Shown here: positions 53,273-61,440 of the stretch, piece after piece | How positions within the stretch are numbered: the stretch's first letter is position 1 | How the letters are laid out: every line of letters starts with the position of its first letter | Assembly (NCBI RefSeq): GCF_004362715.1 | Contig: NZ_SNYC01000005.1 | Location: forward strand, 931,781-995,780 | DNA from: Pedobacter metabolipauper | Lineage (GTDB): Bacteria > Bacteroidota > Bacteroidia > Sphingobacteriales > Sphingobacteriaceae | Length of the DNA: 64,000 nucleotides | Direction of reading: 5' to 3' | Program-made: the position numbers and the translations under genes | The notes under the pieces: model-generated | The model's database searches: none | The model's input: only the letters and a program-made list of their open reading frames with translations | Told to the model about the DNA's origin: nothing

Positions 53273-53571
53273 TAATATTTTATCGTTTTATTTTAATAAA
53301 ACGAAATTAGAACCCTCTCTATTAACACAATTATAATGGCACTTAATGTCTGTTCCGTACCAAATAACTTTAGTTTTTATTGCAAATACTTTAGTAATCA
53401 TACCACAAATTCATCATAACCAATGAGTCAATGCCGATGATAATCGGCTCCCGTATCCTGATTTTCCGTTAAGCTATGAACTGCTAAATGACGATAACCT
53501 CAATATTTACAATACAGTAACAGTACAGAAAAGAAAATAAGCGTTAACTTAGTGCATTAACTCATCTACAA
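53250..53571. other. Intergenic region between DUF2975 and the secreted protein gene
   Basis: The first 50 bases hold the promoter and operator of the DUF2975 operon. From 53304 to 53571 I see no gene, hairpin or repeat; the stretch is AT-rich and presumably carries the promoter of the secreted protein gene. Confidence 0.4.
53263..53303. promoter_or_regulatory. Operator-like repeats at the DUF2975 promoter
   Basis: CGTTTTATT/AATAAAACG form a perfect 20-bp palindrome at 53284-53303. A third half site AATAAAAC at 53263-53270 overlaps the -33 region. The pattern fits binding by the small XRE regulator at the -33 region. Confidence 0.55.
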
Positions 53572-53982
53572 ATGAAACCATTCACCTTTTTTCTTGCCTT
53601 ATTGCTAACTACCCTTGGCGCATCATACGCCCAGACTAAAAATAAAGCACCCCAAATTAACTACCTGATGGTGGATGGTAAAAAAGCACCCGGTACGGCT
53701 TACTTAAACCCCGGAGAAAAGTATCTCGTCAAAGTATCAGCCGCAGATCCCGAGAATGATAAGATCACGGCCAAATGGGAGTTGTTTCATGAATCAGAAC
53801 TGACCGCAGCAGCAGAAAAAAAAAGAAAACCAATAGCCATACCGGATATGGTAACTGGGTCATTAGAAAATGTCATTCTTGATGTACCAATTGAAGCCGG
53901 ACCATACCGATTGTTTTTACAGGTAAGCGACATCCATAAGAATACAAGCAGCACAAGTATCGCACTCATTGTCCTCAAATAA
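53572..53982 (+). CDS. Secreted beta-sandwich protein, 136 aa
   Basis: A signal peptide (MKPFTFFLALLLTTLGASYA) precedes one domain of about 115 residues with immunoglobulin/cadherin-like features: YLNPGEKYLVKVSAADPENDKITAKWEL (the AxDPExDxIT pattern seen in PKD- or cadherin-type modules), GPYRLFLQVSDIHKN and a final strand. It probably acts in the periplasm or at the surface. No partner gene is obvious. Function unknown. Confidence 0.75.
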   Translation: MKPFTFFLALLLTTLGASYAQTKNKAPQINYLMVDGKKAPGTAYLNPGEKYLVKVSAADPENDKITAKWELFHESELTAAAEKKRKPIAIPDMVTGSLENVILDVPIEAGPYRLFLQVSDIHKNTSSTSIALIVLK

Positions 53983-54029
53983 ATAAAACAAAGCACATTG
54001 GTTGCAGGCAACTATCTTTTTAATACATC

Positions 54030-54479
54030 ATGATCGAACAATCTATAGAAAGACTTCAATCTTTATGTGATAACATACCAGGATTATTATTAGAAATTGA
54101 CGAAAACACTTTTTCTATGAAACCCAATCCTGAAAAATGGAGTAAAAAAGAAATCATAGGACACCTTATTGACAGTGCCACCAACAACCACCATAGGTTT
54201 GTAAGGGGACAATTTGAAGAAACTCCTGCAATAACCTATGATCAAAACAAATGGAACCAGGGCAATTATTACCAGCTGATCAACAGCACCCAGATCATTT
54301 CGTTTTGGGAAGCATATAACAGACAATTACTGGAACTGATAAATCACCTGCCAAAAGAGAAATTAAACCATAACATAAACGTAGGTACAGAAAATAATCC
54401 TACCATTGGATTTTTGATTGACGATTATGTTCAGCACCTGGAACATCATTTAAAACAGGTTCTTGAATACAGCCTTTGA
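54030..54479 (+). CDS. DinB superfamily protein
   Basis: A 149-residue four-helix-bundle protein of the DinB type: KPNPEKWSKKEIIGHLIDSATNNHHRF (first metal His in GHLID) and YVQHLEHHLKQVLE (His pair near the C-terminus), so the triad of metal-binding histidines appears present. Substrate is unknown; relatives include thiol-dependent transferases. It starts 47 bases after the secreted protein gene. Confidence 0.9.
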   Translation: MIEQSIERLQSLCDNIPGLLLEIDENTFSMKPNPEKWSKKEIIGHLIDSATNNHHRFVRGQFEETPAITYDQNKWNQGNYYQLINSTQIISFWEAYNRQLLELINHLPKEKLNHNINVGTENNPTIGFLIDDYVQHLEHHLKQVLEYSL

Positions 54480-54707
54480 TACATTTAATTGGTAAATTAT
54501 AAGCAAACCGGACAAAACATTAATCAGGTTTATTTTTCTACACTGTCCTTTAAAGCTGGCAGAATTGTTGGCAGTCAAAGAATGTAATAGACAGCGATAA
54601 TCAATATATACAACTCTGTTAAATTCACAGCAATAGAACATCAGCAAGTTTCGGATTTTATGACCCTTAATGTATCTCTACATTCGTACTATAAAATTTA
54701 AAAGAAA

Positions 54708-55562
54708 ATGACTGAGCAAGAAAACATAAACTATAAACGAATTGCTGAAGCAATAGATTATATCAAAACCAATTTCAGGGAACAACCGAACCTTGATGAA
54801 GTCGCAGAAAAGGTACATCTAAGTTCCTTTCACTTTCAGCGGCTTTTTTCTGAATGGGCAGGTACCAGTCCGAAAAAGTTTTTGCAGTATATTAGTATAG
54901 CACACGCCAAAAAATTATTGAAAGAAAATCAAGCCACTCTCTTTGAAACCGCTTATGAAACAGGGCTGTCCGGAACAAGTCGTTTACACGATATGTTTGT
55001 AAATATAGAAGGCATGTCACCAGCAGAATATAAGAATGGCGGGAAGAACCTTTTCATCAATTACAGTTTTGCAGAAAGCCGTTTTGGAAATATGGTTGTA
55101 GCATCAACGCAAAAGGGCGTATGTATGATGTTTTTTTATGAAGATGAATCATCTGCATTTTCAATTTTACAAAATCAATTTCCAAATGCATCATTTACCA
55201 GGAAACTGGATCTGTTTCAGCAAAATGCTTTATATATTTTCCAAAATGACTGGAGCAAGCTGCCCGAAATAAAGCTCCATTTAAAGGGGACAGATTTTCA
55301 GCTAAAGGTATGGGAAACGCTGCTTAAAATTTCAATGGGGCAACTCTCAACCTATGGAGAGATTGCAAAAAAGATAGAAAACGCAACTGCTTCAAGGGCT
55401 GTAGGTACTGCGATAGGTAGTAATCCCGTTGCTTTTCTAATCCCCTGTCACCGGGTAATACAATCTACAGGAAATTTGGGTGGCTACATGTGGGGCAGTA
55501 CACGTAAAACGGCGATCATAGGTTGGGAAAGTGCACATACTAATGAAAAGCCGGATCAATAA
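54708..55562 (+). CDS. AraC-type HTH fused to O6-methylguanine-DNA methyltransferase (Ada-like)
   Basis: Residues 1-110 are an AraC HTH (LDEVAEKVHLSSFHFQRLFSEWAGTSPKKFLQYI). From about 185 on the MGMT domain carries FQLKVWETLLKISMGQLSTYGEIA and the reactive Cys in NPVAFLIPCHRVIQSTGNLGGYMWG. The N-terminal Ada zinc domain is missing but is encoded separately downstream. It repairs O6-alkylguanine and probably controls the operon. TACATTCG at 54679-54686, close to the -7 consensus, is a plausible promoter. Confidence 0.94.
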   Translation: MTEQENINYKRIAEAIDYIKTNFREQPNLDEVAEKVHLSSFHFQRLFSEWAGTSPKKFLQYISIAHAKKLLKENQATLFETAYETGLSGTSRLHDMFVNIEGMSPAEYKNGGKNLFINYSFAESRFGNMVVASTQKGVCMMFFYEDESSAFSILQNQFPNASFTRKLDLFQQNALYIFQNDWSKLPEIKLHLKGTDFQLKVWETLLKISMGQLSTYGEIAKKIENATASRAVGTAIGSNPVAFLIPCHRVIQSTGNLGGYMWGSTRKTAIIGWESAHTNEKPDQ

Positions 55563-55569
55563 AAAATCA

Positions 55570-56283
55570 ATGGAGAACATACATTCTAAACTTGACACTG
55601 TAAATTGGGAATACTTCAGGGAGGAAATGCACAACAATGGCTTTGCCATCATTCCAAACCTCCTGACCGATGAACAGTGTGAGGAAATAAAAAACAACTA
55701 TACAAATGCGGACCTATACAGAAAAACGGTCGTGATGGAACGCTACCGGTTCGGCCTTGGAGAATACAAATATTTCAATTACCCCCTTCCTACCCTCATT
55801 CAAAGCATTCGTACAAATATTTACGCTCAATTAGCTCCAATTGCCAATGCCTGGTTTAAAGTACTAAATATAGACAGGATATTTCCGGAAACACATCTGG
55901 AGTTGCTGCAGCAATGCCACGAGAGCAATCAGTTAAAAGCAACGGTTTTGATTTTAAAATATGGCAAAGGAGGATACAACACTTTACATCAGGATTTATA
56001 TGGAGATGTATATTTTCCCATCCAAACCGTTTTATTCCTAAACGACCCAGATCAGGATTTTACCGGTGGAGAATTTGTGCTAACACAGCAAACGCCACGC
56101 GCACAATCCAAAGCAATCGTTTTGAAACCAAAAAAAGGCGACATGTTAGCTTTCACTACTAATTTTAGGCCTGTAAAAGGATCAAGGGGATATTATCGGG
56201 CAAACATGAAACACGGTGTAAGCGAAATCCATAGTGGAGAACGTCATACTTTAGGAATCATATTTCATGACGCATTGAGTTAA
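55570..56283 (+). CDS. 2OG-Fe(II) oxygenase in the alkylation-repair operon
   Basis: A protein of about 237 residues with iron ligands His-x-Asp in NTLHQDLYGD and a distal His in NMKHGVSEIHSGERHTLGIIFHD, where the Arg would bind 2-oxoglutarate. Strand blocks FPIQTVLFLNDPDQDFTGGEF and GDMLAFTTNFRPV support the double-stranded beta-helix fold. It is distinct from the AlkB at 56520. ATG 55570 follows the MGMT gene by 7 bases; an in-frame ATG at 55531 inside that gene is less likely. The substrate is unknown but the operon points to alkylation damage. Confidence 0.88.
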   Translation: MENIHSKLDTVNWEYFREEMHNNGFAIIPNLLTDEQCEEIKNNYTNADLYRKTVVMERYRFGLGEYKYFNYPLPTLIQSIRTNIYAQLAPIANAWFKVLNIDRIFPETHLELLQQCHESNQLKATVLILKYGKGGYNTLHQDLYGDVYFPIQTVLFLNDPDQDFTGGEFVLTQQTPRAQSKAIVLKPKKGDMLAFTTNFRPVKGSRGYYRANMKHGVSEIHSGERHTLGIIFHDALS

Positions 56284-56287
56284 CCGC

Positions 56288-56533
56288 ATGATCCTTCACA
56301 TAGAAATCAGCAATGCTGATTTAAGGAATAAGCTAAAAGAAAAGACCATTCGCTTTGGAGGAAATTGTAAACTTAAAATTTACGGAACCCTGCAATGTAA
56401 ATCGGGCAAACGGATGAAAAGAGAAAACAGGGTCTTCTTCCAATCAGAGGAAGATGCTTTGCTAAACAGTTACCGCCCATGCGGAAGTTGTATGAGTTCA
56501 GAATATAAGAAATGGAAAGATGGAATTATTTGA
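56288..56533 (+). CDS. Stand-alone Ada metal-binding domain protein, 81 aa
   Basis: Strand-rich block KIYGTLQCKSGKRMKRENRVFF and the final YRPCGSCMSSEYKKW correspond to the zinc-binding methylphosphotriester-sensing domain of Ada, including the RPCxxC pair. Cysteines are seen in GGNC, LQCKSG and PCGSC, so one of the usual CxxxC positions seems shifted. The domain is normally fused to AraC-MGMT; here it is a separate gene between the 2OG oxygenase (4-base gap) and alkB (14-base overlap). Confidence 0.82.
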   Translation: MILHIEISNADLRNKLKEKTIRFGGNCKLKIYGTLQCKSGKRMKRENRVFFQSEEDALLNSYRPCGSCMSSEYKKWKDGII

Positions 56534-57137
56534 AAGAACGGTAGACGAGTTTGCCAATTTATTACCTAAAGATGGGACGGTCAATTATTTCGGGAAACTA
56601 CTGAACCAAACAGCCGCCAATCATTATCTGCAAGTCTTATTAAACGACATTGACTGGAGAAATGATGAGGCGGTTATCTTCGGCAAAAGAATAATCACCA
56701 AACGTAAAGTAGCCTGGTATGGAACAGAGCCATTCCAATACACATATTCTAATACCACAAAACACGCATTACCCTGGACAATGGAATTATTGGAGTTAAA
56801 AACTTTGGTAGAACAAAAAACTGGTGAAACTTTTAACTCTTGTTTATTAAATCTATATCATAATGGAGACGAAGGAATGGCTTGGCATAGCGATGGAGAA
56901 ACCGATCTTAAAAAAAATGGAGCCATTGGTTCGTTGAGTTTTGGAGCAGAAAGAAAATTCAGCTTTAAACATAAAACAACAAAAGAAAAAGTAGAATTAA
57001 TTCTCGAACATGGAAGTCTGTTGATCATGAAAGATAGTACACAAAAACATTGGCTTCACAGGCTTCCACCAACCAGGCTGATTTCAAATCCAAGAATAAA
57101 TTTAACATTCCGGACAATTGTTAATCAAAATTTATAG
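56520..57137 (+). CDS. alkB: Alpha-ketoglutarate-dependent dioxygenase AlkB
   Basis: A DNA/RNA demethylase of about 205 residues. The Fe(II) ligands are His-x-Asp in GMAWHSDGETD and His in KHWLHRLPPT; the 2OG-binding arginines are in PRINLTFR. The nucleotide-recognition strand LNLYHNGDEGMAWHSD is typical. It overlaps the preceding ORF by 14 bases and closes the Ada-type operon. No terminator is seen in the 122 bases before the AraC gene on the other strand. Confidence 0.95.
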   Translation: MELFERTVDEFANLLPKDGTVNYFGKLLNQTAANHYLQVLLNDIDWRNDEAVIFGKRIITKRKVAWYGTEPFQYTYSNTTKHALPWTMELLELKTLVEQKTGETFNSCLLNLYHNGDEGMAWHSDGETDLKKNGAIGSLSFGAERKFSFKHKTTKEKVELILEHGSLLIMKDSTQKHWLHRLPPTRLISNPRINLTFRTIVNQNL

Positions 57138-57259
57138 TCTTTAACAAGTTTTCTAACTCCCTCAACTCTTTCCGTCAGGGTTCGCATTAAAAATCTTTTT
57201 TCCTATAATTAACTATATTTTATCTGCCAACAACTGATAAATCCGATCTGACTTGATAT

Positions 57260-58075
57260 CTATTCAACCCGTTCAGTAGGTGCATAACCAAACCGTTGCT
57301 TAAATGCATAACCAAAATGAGAAAGGTTTTCAAAACCAGTCTCCAGATATACCTCTGAAGGCTTTCGGTTTTTCTCCCTGATTTGATAATGCGCCAGTTC
57401 CAGTCTTTTTCTCGTAAGCCATTTCTGCGGCGTTGTTTGAAAAGCTTTTTTAAAATCACGCTTAAAAGTAGTCAGACTGCGGCCGGTTAGATATCCGAAT
57501 TTTTCCATAGACATGTTAAACATATAATTTCGCTCCATAAAATCAACGATGCCGATCTTTCCAGGTTCAGCAAAATTTGCCAGCAACTGGTCAATACCCG
57601 GATCAATTGTCCTGACAATATGGATCGCCTCCTCTATTTTCAATGAAGCAATTGCCTGAGGCAATTTTTCTTTGAGCTCAAAGTAAGGAACTAGAGATGC
57701 CAGGCAGCTTTTAAGTAATGGATGCTGTCCAAAAATCTGAAACGCAGGCTGTGCCGGCACCGCAGCTAAATGATTTGATAGCCCATTTTTCTGATAGTAG
57801 TCTTTAAGCTGGCCCGATCTGAGGTGCATCGTCACCGATTGATGTGACAATCCGTCCTTGGGATAATTGAGAACAGTGGCCAGCAGATGACGGGGAAAAA
57901 GCAAGGTGTCGCCAGCTCCAAATACATGGGTATGGTCTGCCTGCACAATTTTTGTTTCTCCGGAGATCAGCCAAACCAGCAGATGATCTTCGAACAGCAC
58001 GTCTGCTTTGAAGAACATATCTTCAAAGCAGGAACGCTTAATGTCGTCATGAATATATTGCAGTTGATGGGCCAT
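57260..58075 (-). CDS. AraC-family transcriptional regulator
   Basis: A 271-residue regulator with a cupin-like sensing domain (about 20-110: VLFEDHLLVWLISGETKIVQADHTHVFGAGDTLLFPRHL) and two C-terminal HTH motifs (MEKFGYLTGRSLTTFKRDFKKAFQTTPQKWL and PSEVYLETGFENLSHFGYAFKQRFGYAP). It is 42 bases downstream of the SDR gene on the same strand and probably controls it through the 22-bp direct repeat at 59198-59233. Confidence 0.93.
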   Translation of the reverse strand: MAHQLQYIHDDIKRSCFEDMFFKADVLFEDHLLVWLISGETKIVQADHTHVFGAGDTLLFPRHLLATVLNYPKDGLSHQSVTMHLRSGQLKDYYQKNGLSNHLAAVPAQPAFQIFGQHPLLKSCLASLVPYFELKEKLPQAIASLKIEEAIHIVRTIDPGIDQLLANFAEPGKIGIVDFMERNYMFNMSMEKFGYLTGRSLTTFKRDFKKAFQTTPQKWLTRKRLELAHYQIREKNRKPSEVYLETGFENLSHFGYAFKQRFGYAPTERVE

Positions 58076-58117
58076 AGTCGTCAGAACTAAATTAGTGAAT
58101 TAATTGCACACCAACGT

Positions 58118-59149
58118 CTAATCTGCCGTAAATATCAACTGGATAAGCCGCTCTGTGAGCTGCCATAACCGTCGGGCATCGCTTGCATCCAGTGAATATG
58201 GCTTTACCCCACGAAGTGTTGAGGGCCGATCATATTGATGATCGATATTTCCAAGGTCAAGTTCGGCTATATCTGCATCCTCGCAATACACCCCCCCAAT
58301 ACCTTCTAACAGGGAACTGGTGGCACACCATAAAGATGTTGCAGCACCCTGGCTTAGCGTTTTGAGCTTTTGCGCCACTTCAGGATAAATATCACCATTT
58401 GCATCGTGGGTACCCATTTGCTGAAATAACGCCATTGGGGCAACCCGCCCAAGATCTGTACCATTCACTGAACCAGGATGAACAGCGAACGCCCGAACGC
58501 CAGATGGTTTGCCCCGATGATCCAGTTCCACAGTAAATAAGTTATTGGCTGTTTTCGATTGACCATATCCCTGCAGGGTCTCGTATTCACGATGTTCAAA
58601 GTTGGGATCGTTAAAATCAAATGGGGCCATCTGATGCCCGAAAGATGAAACATTGATCACTCTTGCACCGTTGGCTTTTTTTAGTGCAGGCCAAAGTCTG
58701 GCAGTAAGCTGAAAGTGGCCCAAATGATTGGTAGACAACTGCGATTCATTGCCTCGGGAATCACGCTGGAGCGGCACCCACATAATACCCGCATTATTAA
58801 TCAAAAGGTGCAGCGGACTTCCGGTCTCAAGATATTTATGCGCAAAAGCATCAATAGAATCCGGACTCATCAAATCCAGCTGTGATACAGTAACGTTTAT
58901 CAATCCCTCCAGGTTCTTTGCAGCTTTATCCAGATCGCGTGCAGGAACAATTACACTAGCTCCCGCAGCAATTAGTGCCTTAACGGTTTCTAAACCAATA
59001 CCAGCATAGCCACCCGTAACAATGGCATACTTTCCGTTCAGGTCAATTCCCTGCATTACATCTAATGCAGTGGAGAAAGCATTAAAGCCTGAACCAATGG
59101 GCTGTTGTAAAGCACCATTGTAGTTGTCTGTTATTTCTTCTTTTTTCAT
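58118..59149 (-). CDS. Short-chain dehydrogenase/reductase
   Basis: A 343-residue SDR with cofactor motif TGGYAGIGLETVKAL, NNAG at INNAGIMWVP, an active-site Ser (VINVSSFGHQ) and the YxxxK pair in YGQSKTANN. The N-terminal 25 residues add an extension, as in light-dependent protochlorophyllide-reductase-like SDRs. It probably uses NADP(H) with an unknown substrate. It shares the strand and is close to the AraC regulator, and its promoter has an AraC-type direct repeat. Confidence 0.93.
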   Translation of the reverse strand: MKKEEITDNYNGALQQPIGSGFNAFSTALDVMQGIDLNGKYAIVTGGYAGIGLETVKALIAAGASVIVPARDLDKAAKNLEGLINVTVSQLDLMSPDSIDAFAHKYLETGSPLHLLINNAGIMWVPLQRDSRGNESQLSTNHLGHFQLTARLWPALKKANGARVINVSSFGHQMAPFDFNDPNFEHREYETLQGYGQSKTANNLFTVELDHRGKPSGVRAFAVHPGSVNGTDLGRVAPMALFQQMGTHDANGDIYPEVAQKLKTLSQGAATSLWCATSSLLEGIGGVYCEDADIAELDLGNIDHQYDRPSTLRGVKPYSLDASDARRLWQLTERLIQLIFTAD

Positions 59150-59451
59150 GCTATATTTTTATTAACAGCACAAAATTAGATAGATATGCTAAGATAAGTT
59201 TTGTTTTAAAGACCTAAATGTTTTGTTTTAAAGGCCACATCAGACCATAAATTACACCCATTTGAATTGGAATAAAACTCAACCATTAAAGAAACAAGAT
59301 TAGGCTTATTGAACACATTTCAGGCAAAGCGAATCATTAAGCAGTCTGGTTATCAAACTACAATTTAGATTTTGGGCCTGCGTGTGCAATAAAAATCAAA
59401 CATCCGTGTTAAAGAGGTTGTAAAGTAAACTTGAAATAAACACCGGAATAT
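59150..59451. other. Regulatory intergenic region between SDR and the small ORF
   Basis: These 302 bases hold the SDR promoter with its direct repeats (59171-59233). The rest, 59234-59451, is AT-rich with no gene or hairpin that I can see. Confidence 0.5.
59171..59233 (-). promoter_or_regulatory. SDR promoter with 22-bp-spaced direct repeats
   Basis: The exact 14-mer GTTTTGTTTTAAAG occurs at 59198-59211 and again at 59220-59233, 22 bp apart. On the minus strand a consensus -7 element TAATTTTG lies at 59171-59178. The proximal repeat occupies the -33 region, where no TTG is present. This fits an activator-dependent promoter bound by an AraC-type dimer. Confidence 0.65.
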
Positions 59452-59685
59452 ATGGGATTGAAAATGCGCATAACGTATAATGATAAAGATTATGTCTATG
59501 AAATTATAGATGGCGCTTCGATCAATAAAGAAACAACCGACTTAAAGATCATATTAAACGGTCATCAGCTCAGCTTGCATAAAGATGCCAGTAAAAAATG
59601 GGTGGTGACAGACAGTGAAATAACTATAGATCCTGATTTTGCCCAGGCCATCGGGAGGTCAGTATCACTCCGGTACCGGATGTGA
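59452..59685 (+). CDS. Small hypothetical protein, 77 aa
   Basis: A soluble, strand-rich protein: MRITYNDKDYVYEIIDGASINKETTDLKIILNGHQLSLHKDASKKWVVTDSE, then ITIDPDFAQAIGRSVSLRYR. ATG 59464 (MRITY) is an alternative start, four codons in. It is isolated between divergent promoters and a strong terminator. I do not recognise a family. Confidence 0.65.
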   Translation: MGLKMRITYNDKDYVYEIIDGASINKETTDLKIILNGHQLSLHKDASKKWVVTDSEITIDPDFAQAIGRSVSLRYRM

Positions 59686-59788
59686 TGCTCGTTCGGCTGG
59701 ATAATGGAGAGAAAAACAAGTCTACGAAAATGGATCACTCGGGGTAATAGAAATATACCCTAAGTAAATACTACAGTTAATAACAGGC

Positions 59789-59837
59789 AATAAAGACTAG
59801 CTGGAATCATTTAGATAATGTCCGGCTAGTCTTTATT
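59789..59837. terminator. Strong bidirectional terminator
   Basis: AATAAAGACTAGC (59789-59801) and GCTAGTCTTTATT (59825-59837) are perfect 13-bp arms, extended inward by TGGA/TCCG pairing with one wobble. It separates the small plus-strand ORF from the convergent alkaline phosphatase gene. Confidence 0.85.
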
Positions 59838-59861
59838 TAACCTGGCTAATTATATTAATAA

Positions 59862-61271
59862 TTAAGCTCCCAATCCTGCAGCACGCAGCATCAGTTGATG
59901 AAGATCTGTATTTTTAACCATAGGCTTTAGCATCTCACTTCCCGGGCCATACATTGCCAGCTCCACGTAATCACCCGAATGGCCCATAGAACCCCAGGAA
60001 ACAGAAGTATGCTTCACCTGCATTTCTGCCAGCAGCTTAAACGGAAGTTTTTTAGGATTATATAAACCCGTTCCATCCATCGTTTGGTAATGTGTCAATA
60101 AGGATGCGGCTTCTTCTTGTTTAAAAACCAAACCCTGGGCTGCTTCAATACGCTCAATAACCTGTTTCGGTGTATGGTTGCTGGTAATCCCGTTTAAGAT
60201 CCAGTCGTTGGTATGTTTAAAAGATTTAATCTTATCAAAGTTAGCATTTACATCACCACCGGCAGAGAATAACCCAGGATTTGCATTTCCATGATCTGTA
60301 GTCAGGATGATCAGTGTGTCTTTATTTTTCTCCGCAAAAGCGATGGCAACACCTACAGCCTCATCAAAAGCAACCTGGTCATAGATCAGTCCGCCGGTAT
60401 CATTGGCATGTGCACCCCAGTCTACTCTTCCGCCTTCGACCTGCAGCACAAAACCTTTCTTATTCTTTTCCATCAGCTTAATGGCCGTGTCCGTCATCTC
60501 CGCCAAAGTAGGCACAGCTGCAGCCTTCGCGCTGTCATTATTTCTATCCAGTGTATAAGGCAATCCATCTTCATGAAAAACACCCAATACTGGTTTAGAG
60601 TCCGCAGCACTTTTGCTCAGCATTTCCTGACGGTTCCTTAAAACAGAAAAACCACCTGCTTTAAAACTTTCAAAAAGATCCTTCTTATCCTGTCTTTTAT
60701 CGGCACTAAAGAACTCCGTTCCACCACCCATCATCACATCAAAACGAAGGTCAAGATATTGTAGCGCAATACCTTCCTGATCATCTCTGCCACCACTATT
60801 TACGCAAAACCCTGCAGGCGTAGCATGGGTAATCGGTACAGTAGTTACACAGCCTACAGATTTACCAGCAGCTTTGAACTTTTGAAGAATCGGTTTATGC
60901 AGCGTTCCGTCAGCACCAACATTGATAGATCCATTGTTTACGCGTACACCCCCGCCCCACGCAGAACTTGCAGCAGCAGAGTCTGTAACCAATGCATTTG
61001 CAGACGCAGTGTCCATCAGCGATCTTACCGCCTTTTGCTGCTCATAAAGCGATAACCAGTGTGATGACCTTCCATCTCTGCGCTGTATAAATAAGTTGGC
61101 CATCGTCAGTGTGCCGATGCTCATACCATCACTCACAAGAAATATGATATTTTTAGCTGTTTTCCCACTAATGACTGGAATTTCATGATCTGCAGCGAAA
61201 CCAGTTAGTGGTGCCAATGCAGTTCCTGCAGCTAGTATGGATGTATTTTTGAAAAAGTCTCTTCTTTTCAT
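59862..61271 (-). CDS. Alkaline phosphatase, secreted
   Basis: A 469-residue alkaline phosphatase with a twin-arginine-like signal (MKRRDFFKNTSILAAGTALAP). Catalytic features are FLVSDGMSIGTL (metal-binding Asp), TDSAAASSAWGGG (nucleophile region), ITHATPAGFC, and TTDHGNANPG with the metal His. The enzyme frees phosphate from phosphomonoesters in the periplasm. It lies 169 bases after the SusD gene on the same strand, so it may belong to the same uptake locus. Confidence 0.94.
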   Translation of the reverse strand: MKRRDFFKNTSILAAGTALAPLTGFAADHEIPVISGKTAKNIIFLVSDGMSIGTLTMANLFIQRRDGRSSHWLSLYEQQKAVRSLMDTASANALVTDSAAASSAWGGGVRVNNGSINVGADGTLHKPILQKFKAAGKSVGCVTTVPITHATPAGFCVNSGGRDDQEGIALQYLDLRFDVMMGGGTEFFSADKRQDKKDLFESFKAGGFSVLRNRQEMLSKSAADSKPVLGVFHEDGLPYTLDRNNDSAKAAAVPTLAEMTDTAIKLMEKNKKGFVLQVEGGRVDWGAHANDTGGLIYDQVAFDEAVGVAIAFAEKNKDTLIILTTDHGNANPGLFSAGGDVNANFDKIKSFKHTNDWILNGITSNHTPKQVIERIEAAQGLVFKQEEAASLLTHYQTMDGTGLYNPKKLPFKLLAEMQVKHTSVSWGSMGHSGDYVELAMYGPGSEMLKPMVKNTDLHQLMLRAAGLGA

Positions 61272-61440
61272 TTTGATATTTTAGTAATCATAAAGCCGCC
61301 CTTAAAGAGCAGCCTTACTTTGTAGTTCATTAAATCATGCAGTTAACGCAGACAAAGTTAAGTACATCAGATAAGCTTAATATTTACATTACATTAGCTT
61401 ATCAATACCTTATTGTCACAATTCTGAAGGTTAACCAAGC

